From JBIQLO01 sp044464175 (GTDB taxonomy: Bacteria; Planctomycetota; Phycisphaerae; Tepidisphaerales; Tepidisphaeraceae), in the NCBI GenBank assembly GCA_044464175.1, contig JBIQLO010000039.1, forward strand, positions 1-23,627: a stretch of DNA of 23,627 nucleotides. Reading direction: 5' to 3'. The translations under genes and the position numbers were made by a program. The notes beneath the pieces are model-generated. The model searched no databases, was not told the origin of the DNA, and saw only the letters and a program-made list of their open reading frames with translations. Positions 1 to 6,683 of the stretch are shown here, one piece after another (positions within the stretch are counted from its first letter, which is position 1; each line of letters opens with the position of its first letter).

Positions 1-682
1 CGACGACATACGCCGGCGGCAGGGGGGCGTGCTCGCGCCCGCCGTGAAAAATCACCAGCACCACATCCGCCTCTTCCTTGAGTGCCCGCACCTGCCGGAC
101 CAGGGCCGGCACCTCAAATGGGTGGGCGCCGGGGCTGTTGTTGATCGAGCAGCACGCCTCCCCCTCCGCGCAGTTCAGCAGGGCGATCTTTTTCCCTTTC
201 AACTCCAGAAACAGCGGCTTCGCCGCCTCCTCCCCGCTCATCCCCGCGCCCACCGTCTTGAGCCCCGCCTCCCGCAGCACCTGAATCGTCTGGCGCAACC
301 CCTCCGGGCCGAAGTCCAAGGTGTGGTTGTTGGCCAGCGTCGCGACATGGAAGGGCACATCCACCAGCGACCGCACCGTCATCGCCTCGCCGCGCAGGTT
401 CGGCCCGGCCTTCTTGATCGGCTCCCCGGCCGTCCCCAGAACGCACTCAACATTGACGATGTTCAAATCCCCCTTGCGGAGGATCGGCAGCAGATCGCCG
501 TAAATGCCCAGGGAGCTTTCGCGCATCGGCTGCTCGTACTCCCACAGCGGTCCCCAGTCGGAGCCGATGGTGACCCGGGCGGTGGGGGTGTTTGAATTTT
601 GCGCAAGACGGCAGGTTCCGGCAGTCCAGTTGATGGTGCTCATGGGAATCAGAATGTACGCACCGATCAGGGAGATTGCCAC
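1..682 (-). CDS. CapA-like metallophosphatase (poly-gamma-glutamate capsule synthesis family), partial
   Basis: The frame is open from the left edge of the window to a GTG at 682, so the C-terminus is missing. The translation carries the hallmarks of the CapA/PGA_cap branch of calcineurin-like phosphoesterases: a GSDWGP segment where the family has its first metal-binding GD motif, NVECVLG, LANNHTLDFG (the NNH metal-ligand motif), GAGMSGEEA, and FHGGREHA close to the edge. Family members are usually membrane-anchored or exported and linked to capsule or poly-gamma-glutamate export, but many have no known substrate. The GTG overlaps the last 16 bases of the upstream cysteine-synthase-like gene and gives a hydrophobic leader (AISLIGAYILIP) that could act as a membrane anchor. 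An ATG at 643 would remove it. Neither start has a clear ribosome-binding site. The family call is firm, the start is not. Confidence 0.8.
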   Translation of the reverse strand, partial: MAISLIGAYILIPMSTINWTAGTCRLAQNSNTPTARVTIGSDWGPLWEYEQPMRESSLGIYGDLLPILRKGDLNIVNVECVLGTAGEPIKKAGPNLRGEAMTVRSLVDVPFHVATLANNHTLDFGPEGLRQTIQVLREAGLKTVGAGMSGEEAAKPLFLELKGKKIALLNCAEGEACCSINNSPGAHPFEVPALVRQVRALKEEADVVLVIFHGGREHAPLPPAYVV

Positions 683-1632
683 AGGTCGGTGCTGAGGTAT
701 TTCAGCCCCGAATCATTCAGCAGGACAACGATTGTTTTGCCCCGGGCGCTGGTTTCCAGAAGGCGCAGGGCGGTCCCCAGATTCGCGCCGGAGGAAAAGC
801 CGCAAAAGAGCCCCTCCTCGCGCGCCAGCCGGCGGGCGGCGGCGATGGCCTGTTCATCGGTCACGGTCAGAAAGCCGTCTATCTGCTCGCGGCGGAGCAG
901 AGGCAACTCCTCCATCGCATACCCGCCCCCCTGGATGCGGTGGTTGGGATGGGCTGCGGGCCCACCGGCCAGCACCGGCGCGCCGGCCGGTTCAATCAGG
1001 AAACACTCGATGGCGGGATTGTGTTCCTTGAAGGCGGCTGTGCATCCGGCAAAAGAGCCTCCGGAGCCGGCAAAGTCGCAGAACAGGTCAAACTGCCCGC
1101 CGGTCTGCCGGAGGATTTCCGGGCCGGTGTGGAGATAATGGGCGCGGCTGCTGGCCGGCAGGCGGAACTGGTCGGCCCGAAAGCCGTTGCGCTGGCGCAC
1201 GATGCGCTGGGTTTCCTGCTCGACCCGCTCCAGATCCCCCCCGGACACCTGCCCGGGCCGGGAGCCGGGAAGCTGATCCACCAGCACCACCTCCGCCCCC
1301 AAAGCGGCCATCATACGGGCCCGCTCCGTGGAGTTCCCTTTGGACATCACCGCGACGAACGGATACCCCTTGACGCCGCAGACAATTGCCAGCCCCGTCC
1401 CCGTGTTGCCGCTGGTCAGTTCGACGACAGTCTGCCCGGGCCGGAGCTGCCCCTGCGCCTCGGCATCCTCAATGATCTGCCGCGCCACGCGATCCTTTTT
1501 GGAAAAGCCGGGGTTAAGAAATTCCAGCTTGGCCAGAATACGCCCGGACAAGCCGCGCGTGAGACGGGAGAGTTCAACCATTGGCGTCTGCCCGATCGCT
1601 TCGATGGCGGAGGAGAGGAGCATGGGGGCCAT
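667..1632 (-). CDS. Cysteine synthase / cystathionine beta-synthase family PLP enzyme
   Basis: This is a fold-type II PLP enzyme of about 321 residues, the usual size of O-acetylserine sulfhydrylases, which make cysteine from O-acetylserine and sulfide in the cytosol. Visible marks are IGQTPMVEL near the N-terminus, NPGFSKKDR at about 40-48 with the PLP-binding lysine before the Asp (K46), the SGNTG loop at about 74-78, a Gly/Ser-rich phosphate-binding GSGGS loop, and GFSSGAN near the C-terminus. The usual IQGIGAG segment reads IQGGGY, and SVKDR reads SKKDR, so this is probably not a housekeeping CysK; beta-replacement with another nucleophile or CBS-like activity is possible. The frame is open up to a TTG at 1716, but family alignment favours ATG at 1632 or 1623. 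It lies 80 bases after the glycosylase gene and overlaps the CapA-like gene, which suggests one operon. Confidence 0.83.
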   Translation of the reverse strand: MAPMLLSSAIEAIGQTPMVELSRLTRGLSGRILAKLEFLNPGFSKKDRVARQIIEDAEAQGQLRPGQTVVELTSGNTGTGLAIVCGVKGYPFVAVMSKGNSTERARMMAALGAEVVLVDQLPGSRPGQVSGGDLERVEQETQRIVRQRNGFRADQFRLPASSRAHYLHTGPEILRQTGGQFDLFCDFAGSGGSFAGCTAAFKEHNPAIECFLIEPAGAPVLAGGPAAHPNHRIQGGGYAMEELPLLRREQIDGFLTVTDEQAIAAARRLAREEGLFCGFSSGANLGTALRLLETSARGKTIVVLLNDSGLKYLSTDLWQSP

Positions 1633-1686
1633 GGTAAATGGAAGAGGGGGCTTTGAAAAACCGTAGCACAAGCGTCCAGCCTGCAG

Positions 1687-1705
1687 GCGGCCTCGCTGAG
1701 GCCGC
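1687..1705 (-). other. Perfect 8-bp hairpin between the glycosylase and PLP-enzyme genes
   Basis: GCGGCCTC and GAGGCCGC form a perfect 8-base-pair stem around a 3-base loop in the 80-base gap between the two minus-strand genes. No T-run follows the stem directly on the minus strand, so it does not look like a simple intrinsic terminator. It could be an mRNA processing or stability element, or a weak attenuator. The role is unknown. Confidence 0.45.
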
Positions 1706-1712
1706 AGTGCGT

Positions 1713-2285
1713 TCAAGGGTCAGCCTCCACCGCCACAAACCGCAACGGCGCATCCTTCCAATGCCGGGCATAGTCAATGCCGATGCGCGGCGTGATTCGG
1801 ATCGGCGGCGGGGGGGCGCCATCGTCCAGCAGGAACAAGGGGCCCTGGGTCAGGTCCAGCCCATTGTCGCGCCGGGTCGTGATGTGCAATGCCCGGCAAA
1901 GTTTGCCGGGCCCGCCCAGGTCGGCCTCGAAGCCAATCGGCCGGGCCGCCCGGATCAGCACCGCCTGGGGATCGCCGACGGTCGAGGCGACGATATTGAG
2001 CATGTCGTACATGCCGTAGATGAGGTAGACGTAGGCAAACCCGGGGCGCCCGAACATGATCTCGGTGCGGGCGGTCCGCCCCTTGGCGGCATGGCAGGCC
2101 AGGTCATGCGGCCCGACATACGCCTCGGTCTCCAGAATCCGCGCCCGGAACGTCCGCCCCTCGAACCGGCGCACCAGCACCTTGCCGATCAAATCCGGCG
2201 CCAGCGCCTCGGCCGGGCGCCGATAAAACGCCCGCCCCAACCGGCGACGCGATTGAACCGAAGACAATTCCATGACCCGGGCCAA
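1713..2285 (-). CDS. DNA-3-methyladenine glycosylase, AAG/Mpg family
   Basis: The protein is about 190 residues, the normal length for bacterial AAG-type glycosylases, which flip out and excise alkylated purines such as 3-methyladenine and hypoxanthine to start base-excision repair. Characteristic segments are the LIGKVLVRR start of the fold, ILETEAYVGPHDLACHA (containing the catalytic Glu of the family), GRTARTEIMFG, and the YVYLIYGMYDMLNIV core, followed by AVLIRAARPI and GPGKLCRAL. The longest frame starts at TTG 2285 with an AAGGTG a few bases upstream. An ATG at 2273 (MELSS) would shorten it by four residues and is equally possible. It is the first gene of the minus-strand run, with the PLP enzyme 80 bases downstream. 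No functional link between DNA repair and the following genes is evident. Confidence 0.9.
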   Translation of the reverse strand: MARVMELSSVQSRRRLGRAFYRRPAEALAPDLIGKVLVRRFEGRTFRARILETEAYVGPHDLACHAAKGRTARTEIMFGRPGFAYVYLIYGMYDMLNIVASTVGDPQAVLIRAARPIGFEADLGGPGKLCRALHITTRRDNGLDLTQGPLFLLDDGAPPPPIRITPRIGIDYARHWKDAPLRFVAVEADP

Positions 2286-2343
2286 TGTTCACCTTGAATC
2301 ACCCCCGCCGCAACCCCCGGCATCGGAGAATATGGAACCATTC

Positions 2344-2499
2344 AGTGCCGCCAGTGCCCTCACTGGCGGAATCGTGGGACAGGCTTCCGGCCTGTCGATC
2401 CTGATGGATACCTCTCCATTCCATGAGGCCCGGAAGCTAAGACTATCGCAGTTGCAAACCTTCTGGCCCTTAATCCGCCAGTGGGGCACTGGCGGCACT
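2344..2499. repeat. MITE/REP-like element with 28-29 bp inverted termini
   Basis: The segment 2344-2372 reappears in inverted orientation at 2472-2499 with one mismatch and one single-base gap. Each end is itself palindromic (CCGCCAGTG facing CACTGGCGG). Just inside the left end, GACAGGC-TTCCG-GCCTGTC forms a perfect 7-bp stem. The whole unit is about 156 bases and has no convincing coding frame. This is the structure of a small non-autonomous repeat. Such GC-rich palindromic units tend to be dispersed in genomes of this kind, but copy number cannot be judged from one window. Confidence 0.65.
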
Positions 2500-2529
2500 A
2501 TTGGGGATTGAACGGAGGCCGAAGTATAC

Positions 2530-2557
2530 TTGACAAAATCCAAACAAATGATATATT
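2530..2557 (+). promoter_or_regulatory. Sigma70-like promoter TTGACA-N16-TATATT
   Basis: A perfect -35 hexamer TTGACA at 2530-2535 is followed after 16 bases by TATATT at 2552-2557 (five of six matches to TATAAT) inside an unusually AT-rich stretch for this window. It points toward the methyltransferase gene, leaving a leader of roughly 170 bases that would include the dispersed repeat. It is a sequence match only. Confidence 0.5.
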
Positions 2558-2589
2558 TCAATTCATGGAATTACGGCTTTCAACGAATC

Positions 2590-2663
2590 TTGCCATAGAG
2601 CGCCCAGGACGCCGAGAAGATAGAAATAACGCTCTCTCTGCGTTCTCCGCGGCTCCGGGGTGA
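2590..2663. repeat. Degenerate dispersed repeat of the GCGTTCTCCGCGG type
   Basis: The stretch CGCCCAGGACGCCGAGAAGA ... GCGTTCTCCGCGGCTCCG resembles a widespread low-complexity dispersed repeat of environmental bacteria (CTCTGCGTTCTCTGCGTCTC-like), arranged as an imperfect inverted repeat around a short AT-rich centre at about 2617-2629. The match is from general recollection, not a search. With the element at 2344-2499 it fills most of the gene-free stretch 2286-2731, in which I see no convincing gene. Confidence 0.4.
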
Positions 2664-2731
2664 GGCGATTCAATTGGGTCAGGAACTCCAGGGACAATCC
2701 CTCCCGCGTGCTCCTAAAAAATAACCGCTCC

Positions 2732-3907
2732 ATGACCAACGAACCCAACCCAATCGCCTCCAAAACCCTCTTCCCGCTTCAGAATCAAGGATTTGCCGCC
2801 CCAAACCCAATGAGCGTATTTCCCAACGAACCCAATCCGCCCCCCCTGGACTACCGCTGCCCCCGATGCAAGGGGGAACTGGAGGAGAGCCCCCAGGCAT
2901 ACACTTGCCCCGCCTGCCAGCGCAGCTACCCCATCGTCTGGGGCATCCCCGACTTCCGCCTCTGGCCCGACCCCTATATCGGCATCGAAGACGACCATCG
3001 CAAGGGGCTGCGCATCGCCGAAAATTATGATCGGTCCGACGCCCGCCAACTTATGGAATTTTACTGGTCGATCACCCCCGACACGCCCCCCGAACTGTGG
3101 CAGCGCTACATGCGGTTTGACCTGGCCGGCGAGGAGCGCGGGCGGCAGTGGCTGGCGGCCCTGGAGCGGCAACTCCGCCGCCCTCCCCTGAATCCCACCG
3201 ACACTGTCCTGGAACTGGGCTGCCGCACCGGCGGCACGCTGGCGGCCCTGGCCGGGCAAGTCCGCCAGGGCCGCGCCGTCGGCATCGACATTGCCTTCCG
3301 CTGGCTGATCGTGACAAAAAAACGGCTGGAACAGCAGGGACTCTCCGCGCAGCTTGTCTGCTGCTGCGCCCAGTATCTTCCCTTCAAGGAGGAGCAGTTC
3401 GACTTGATCATGGGAGGGAACATCCTGGAACACTCCCCCCGCGACCAGGCGCAGATCGCCACCGAGGCATACCGCACGCTGCGCCCCGGCGGCCTCTTTT
3501 CCACCGTCACCGTCAACCGATTCAGCCTCGCCCGCGAGCCGCACGTGAACCTCTGGGGAGTCGGCTTCCTGCCGCGGCGGTGGATGGCCCCCTACGTGCG
3601 CCGGCGCATCGGCATCCCGTACGAAAACGTCCGCCTGCTCTCCTTCCTGGACCTGCGCCGGATGATGCGCTCATTTTATGCCGCGCGTATTTCCCCTCCG
3701 GAAATCGCTCCGCCCCAGGGCGCCTCCCCGCTCCTGGTCCGGGCCCTGCGCCTCTACAACCGAATGCGCCTCTGGCCCGCAATCCGCCAAGTGCTCCTGC
3801 TCATCGGTCCCCTCCTGGAAGTAACTGCCCAAAAAACGAAACCAAAAATACAAATAACTAATGACCATCATTCCCCCACCCGGTACACGGCCGCATTATC
3901 AAAATAG
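2732..3907 (+). CDS. Class I SAM-dependent methyltransferase with N-terminal zinc ribbon
   Basis: The N-terminal part carries four cysteines in two CPxC pairs (about C43/C46 and C59/C62, counted from ATG 2732), a Trm112-like zinc ribbon often fused to methyltransferases. The SAM-binding motif I, VLELGCRTGGTL, lies at about 159-170, followed by an acidic end of strand 2 (AVGIDIA), then FDLIMGGNILEH and LRPGGLFSTV, which match motifs of Methyltransf_11/25 domains. The substrate is unknown; lipid, glycan or small-molecule methylation are all possible. The start is uncertain: frames open at 2660, 2732 and 2810. The segment before 2840 contains two in-frame copies of a CCAACGAACCCAA repeat giving NEPN, so the true start may be ATG 2810. 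The last 40 bases overlap the 3' end of the converging DUF4838 gene, so the extreme C-terminus may be a recent extension. Confidence 0.82.
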   Translation: MTNEPNPIASKTLFPLQNQGFAAPNPMSVFPNEPNPPPLDYRCPRCKGELEESPQAYTCPACQRSYPIVWGIPDFRLWPDPYIGIEDDHRKGLRIAENYDRSDARQLMEFYWSITPDTPPELWQRYMRFDLAGEERGRQWLAALERQLRRPPLNPTDTVLELGCRTGGTLAALAGQVRQGRAVGIDIAFRWLIVTKKRLEQQGLSAQLVCCCAQYLPFKEEQFDLIMGGNILEHSPRDQAQIATEAYRTLRPGGLFSTVTVNRFSLAREPHVNLWGVGFLPRRWMAPYVRRRIGIPYENVRLLSFLDLRRMMRSFYAARISPPEIAPPQGASPLLVRALRLYNRMRLWPAIRQVLLLIGPLLEVTAQKTKPKIQITNDHHSPTRYTAALSK

Positions 3908-6387
3908 AGCGTCGTCCCCTTCAATCCCGAAGCCCCGGGCATGACCTGCATGCCGGCCGCCCCCTCGGGGACATGCACCAGCAGGATCACCGGCTGCCAC
4001 GCGCCGGGAGCGATCGTGCGCTGCACCAGCGATTCCAACTCCCGCTTGGGATACCACGCTCCGTCGGCCGTGTGGAACCGCACATGCAGCACCAGCCCGC
4101 CCGCCTGCGGGGCGGCCTTGGCATAAACCACCACCAGATACCGCTCGCCCGCCTTGACCGGCAGCAACTGAATATACGTGGCGCCATCCACCTCCTTCAG
4201 GAAGGCGGCGTGGGAGCCATCCATCCCCTCCCCGCCCGCCACGCCGCGCTGGGCGGAGCCCATGCGTGCCCAGAACGACCAGCCCGCCGGAGTCCCCTGG
4301 GTGGTCCAGTCCGACTCTTTCGGACGGGTGGTCGGACCGCCCGCCTGCTCAAAATCGCCGTTTTGCAGAAGGTTTCCGGGATGATGAGTCGCCACCCATT
4401 GCTGGGCCTCAAGCAGTTCCATGAATGGCGTTCCCCGCGCCTTGAGCTGTGCGAGCCTGGCCGGCGCCTGCTGAGGATCGTTGCGGTTGTACCAGTCCAT
4501 CGCCTCGACCACGCCGGCAGCGGCCGGCAACTCCAGCTGATCCACCTCGCCGGTCTGGAGATAATGCATCTGATCCCCCAACCCGCGCAGGGTTTCGCCC
4601 AGCAGGTCCTTCCGCTGGTGCGCCTGGGCCCAGAAGGCTTTGCGCTCGGCCGACAACTGCGCCAGTTGGTTGGACAACGCCAGCACCTGATCGGCCGAGG
4701 TGCGGTCCGTCACCGGCGTGGCGGCGATCCGCTGCGCCAGGGCATAGGTCCGGATCGCGTACCCCCCGTACCGCAGGCCGGCCTGATTGATTTCGATGCG
4801 CCGGCGCGCCTTGGCATCGCGGGTCTGCTCCAGCGCCTGATCCAGCAGCGCGCCCGCCTGATCCAGTTCGGGCACGCTCATCGCCTGCACCTGCGCCAGC
4901 AGGTTGCGGTGAACCCAGCGCATGGTGCGCCCCGGCCGCGGCTCGTTCCAGCTTTTCTCCAGCAGGTCAAAATATCGCTTCATCGTCGGAGCGGCCGATC
5001 CGTACATATCCTTGTAAAACTCCTCAAGCAGCGCGTCGACATCCCGCGAACGGTCCCACTGCATCTTGGCCAGCGCCCACATCATCGGCGCGGTGTCCGG
5101 CAGGAACGTGTACGCCTCGACATACATCCCTTCCAAGCCCAGCGCGCCGTCGAACTTCATCTGCTCCGCCATCGCGTGCGGGGCGAAACGCGGCGTGAAG
5201 GTCCCCATGCCGTAGTAGTCATAGCGCGACAGATGCCGGCACATCCCCGCCCACCGCCGGCTGATGGCGTGGTCGGCCTCTTTTCTACCCGGTTGCCACC
5301 ATTGGAAGCATCGCTCGGTCAGGAATCCAAAGACGTTGGGCTCCAGCGTCTTGACGGTTTTGGGGGGTGTGTGGGCGATGTCGTAGATCAATGTGCCGAT
5401 GTACCGATCAGGGTGCGTCCGGCGCACCTGACGGGCCACTTCGTTGACGAATTTGTAGAAGCGGTCGGAAAAGGCCCGGCGGGCATAATCCTCGGGCCCG
5501 GCGTCCATCGCCCGGCACTGGTCGCAGCCGCACATGTAGCGGATGTCATCCATCCCCAGCGAGAAGCTGTCCACATCCGGATGGGTGTCGAAGAAATGGT
5601 TGGCGTATGCCACCGTCAGCTTCAGCACGTCCGGATTGCTGATGCACGGCCACCAATACCGCTCATCATCCTCCTTGGGAATCCACCGCTTGCCATTGAC
5701 CAGCGGGTAATATTCCGGATGCGTCCTGGCGTATTGGCTCGGCGGGAGGACGCGGTACATGTTGTTCTGGAAGTTGCGCCGCGGGACCACTTCGCTCTCC
5801 ACCACCTTGTTGCGCAGGTCCCACTCTTTCCAGTCCGGAAACCATGCGTGCCCCGACCAGACGCGCGGCGAGACAGCCGGCACGCTCACCCGGCTCTTCA
5901 CGTCCACCCTCAACTCCCCCTTCGTTCCCTGTGGCACATATTCCCACAGCGCCCCGGGGACGAACCAGCGCACCCCCAGGTCCTCCTCGATAAAGCTGGC
6001 GACGGCGAAGTAGGTGGGGGTGGGATGGCGTCCGGTGAAAAAGACGCTTCCATCCCGCACGACGATGGAATACGACTCGGGGTTCATCCCCGCTTTGGGC
6101 AAATCCGAATCCCGCGTCAGCTGGCAGTGCCCGATGTAAAGCCCGGTTCCCTTCACCGCCCGGCCGTCGGTCCGGATTGGCAGTTGGACGCCACAGATTG
6201 CCTCAATGTAGTGCTGAAGGTCCCGGGCCGCCGCCTGCGCCCGCTCCGGCGCATCGGCTGGCAGGACGATCGTCGCCGTCGGCCGTCCATCGCGGGCCAG
6301 CGTCAATTCCGCCCCCCATGCCGCCTGTCGCGTCCCCCACGCGCAGATCCCGACCGCAATCATCCCTGCAATCCAAAATCGCCTCAT
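3868..6387 (-). CDS. Secreted DUF4838 protein with C-terminal carbohydrate-binding-like domain
   Basis: The protein is about 839 residues with an N-terminal signal peptide (MRRFWIAGMIAVGICAWG, likely cut near residue 25). It continues with an N-terminal alpha/beta segment (AARDLQHYIEAICGVQLPI) like the helper domain of glycoside hydrolases such as alpha-glucuronidases. The DUF4838 core follows: GVRWFVPG, the FSLGMDDIRYMCGCDQCRA motif with its CxCxxC cluster, and EAYTFLPDTAP. The last 150 or so residues start with LLQNGDFEQAGG and end in DNAAVYRV, like a CenC-type beta-sandwich binding module. Family members occur next to polysaccharide-degradation genes in Bacteroidetes and PVC bacteria; I know of no confirmed reaction for this type. 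ATG 6387 was chosen because GAGG lies seven bases upstream and the signal peptide begins there. An ATG at 6393 is two codons longer. Confidence 0.85.
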   Translation of the reverse strand: MRRFWIAGMIAVGICAWGTRQAAWGAELTLARDGRPTATIVLPADAPERAQAAARDLQHYIEAICGVQLPIRTDGRAVKGTGLYIGHCQLTRDSDLPKAGMNPESYSIVVRDGSVFFTGRHPTPTYFAVASFIEEDLGVRWFVPGALWEYVPQGTKGELRVDVKSRVSVPAVSPRVWSGHAWFPDWKEWDLRNKVVESEVVPRRNFQNNMYRVLPPSQYARTHPEYYPLVNGKRWIPKEDDERYWWPCISNPDVLKLTVAYANHFFDTHPDVDSFSLGMDDIRYMCGCDQCRAMDAGPEDYARRAFSDRFYKFVNEVARQVRRTHPDRYIGTLIYDIAHTPPKTVKTLEPNVFGFLTERCFQWWQPGRKEADHAISRRWAGMCRHLSRYDYYGMGTFTPRFAPHAMAEQMKFDGALGLEGMYVEAYTFLPDTAPMMWALAKMQWDRSRDVDALLEEFYKDMYGSAAPTMKRYFDLLEKSWNEPRPGRTMRWVHRNLLAQVQAMSVPELDQAGALLDQALEQTRDAKARRRIEINQAGLRYGGYAIRTYALAQRIAATPVTDRTSADQVLALSNQLAQLSAERKAFWAQAHQRKDLLGETLRGLGDQMHYLQTGEVDQLELPAAAGVVEAMDWYNRNDPQQAPARLAQLKARGTPFMELLEAQQWVATHHPGNLLQNGDFEQAGGPTTRPKESDWTTQGTPAGWSFWARMGSAQRGVAGGEGMDGSHAAFLKEVDGATYIQLLPVKAGERYLVVVYAKAAPQAGGLVLHVRFHTADGAWYPKRELESLVQRTIAPGAWQPVILLVHVPEGAAGMQVMPGASGLKGTTLYFDNAAVYRVGE

Positions 6388-6578
6388 AGCCATGCCTCGT
6401 CTAAAAATGGCTCCATTACCCAATAATTCAATTCGTCGCCCGGCAGCAGGGCGAAGCTCTGTTGGCGATACTGCAGAGGGAGCCCATCGCCTTGTCCGTG
6501 TAGGAGCTGAAGGGACGGCGGATGCGGCTGTCCCCGGGCCAGTGATCGCAATTGAACCCGCTCCTCATTCAGCTTCAT
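6384..6578 (-). CDS. Possible small hypothetical protein, ATGA-coupled to DUF4838 gene
   Basis: A 64-codon frame (71 if TTG 6599 is used) ends in a TGA that overlaps the DUF4838 start as ATGA. Such an overlap is typical of translationally coupled gene pairs. The translation (MKLNEERVQLRSLARG... to ...ALLPGDELNYWVMEPFLD) looks protein-like and not low-complexity, but I recognise no family, and third-position GC is a little lower than in the neighbours. The frame is open upstream to about 6653 without an ATG, so it might also be the 3' remnant of a decayed gene. It occupies most of the gap between the divergent DUF4838 and asnB genes. Confidence 0.35.
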   Translation of the reverse strand: MKLNEERVQLRSLARGQPHPPSLQLLHGQGDGLPLQYRQQSFALLPGDELNYWVMEPFLDEAWL

Positions 6579-6683
6579 CCAGTCCCATTCGCCTGTCAAT
6601 TCTTTTGCTCGTTTGGGCTGGCATCCGCCGGTTGATGATCGTGCCGCAAGACGGCCGCCCGGTCATCGGTTAATCTATCGCCC

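Noticed and set aside
676..1656. Long plus-strand frame (326 codons) opposite the cysteine-synthase-like gene
   Set aside because: It is the antisense shadow of a gene with clear PLP-enzyme motifs, and its translation shows only Gly/Pro/Arg-rich composition with no family signature.
3973..6426. Plus-strand frame of 817 codons opposite the DUF4838 gene
   Set aside because: Composition (His/Arg/Pro/Gln-rich) is typical of antisense frames in GC-rich DNA; the minus strand has a signal peptide and DUF4838 motifs.
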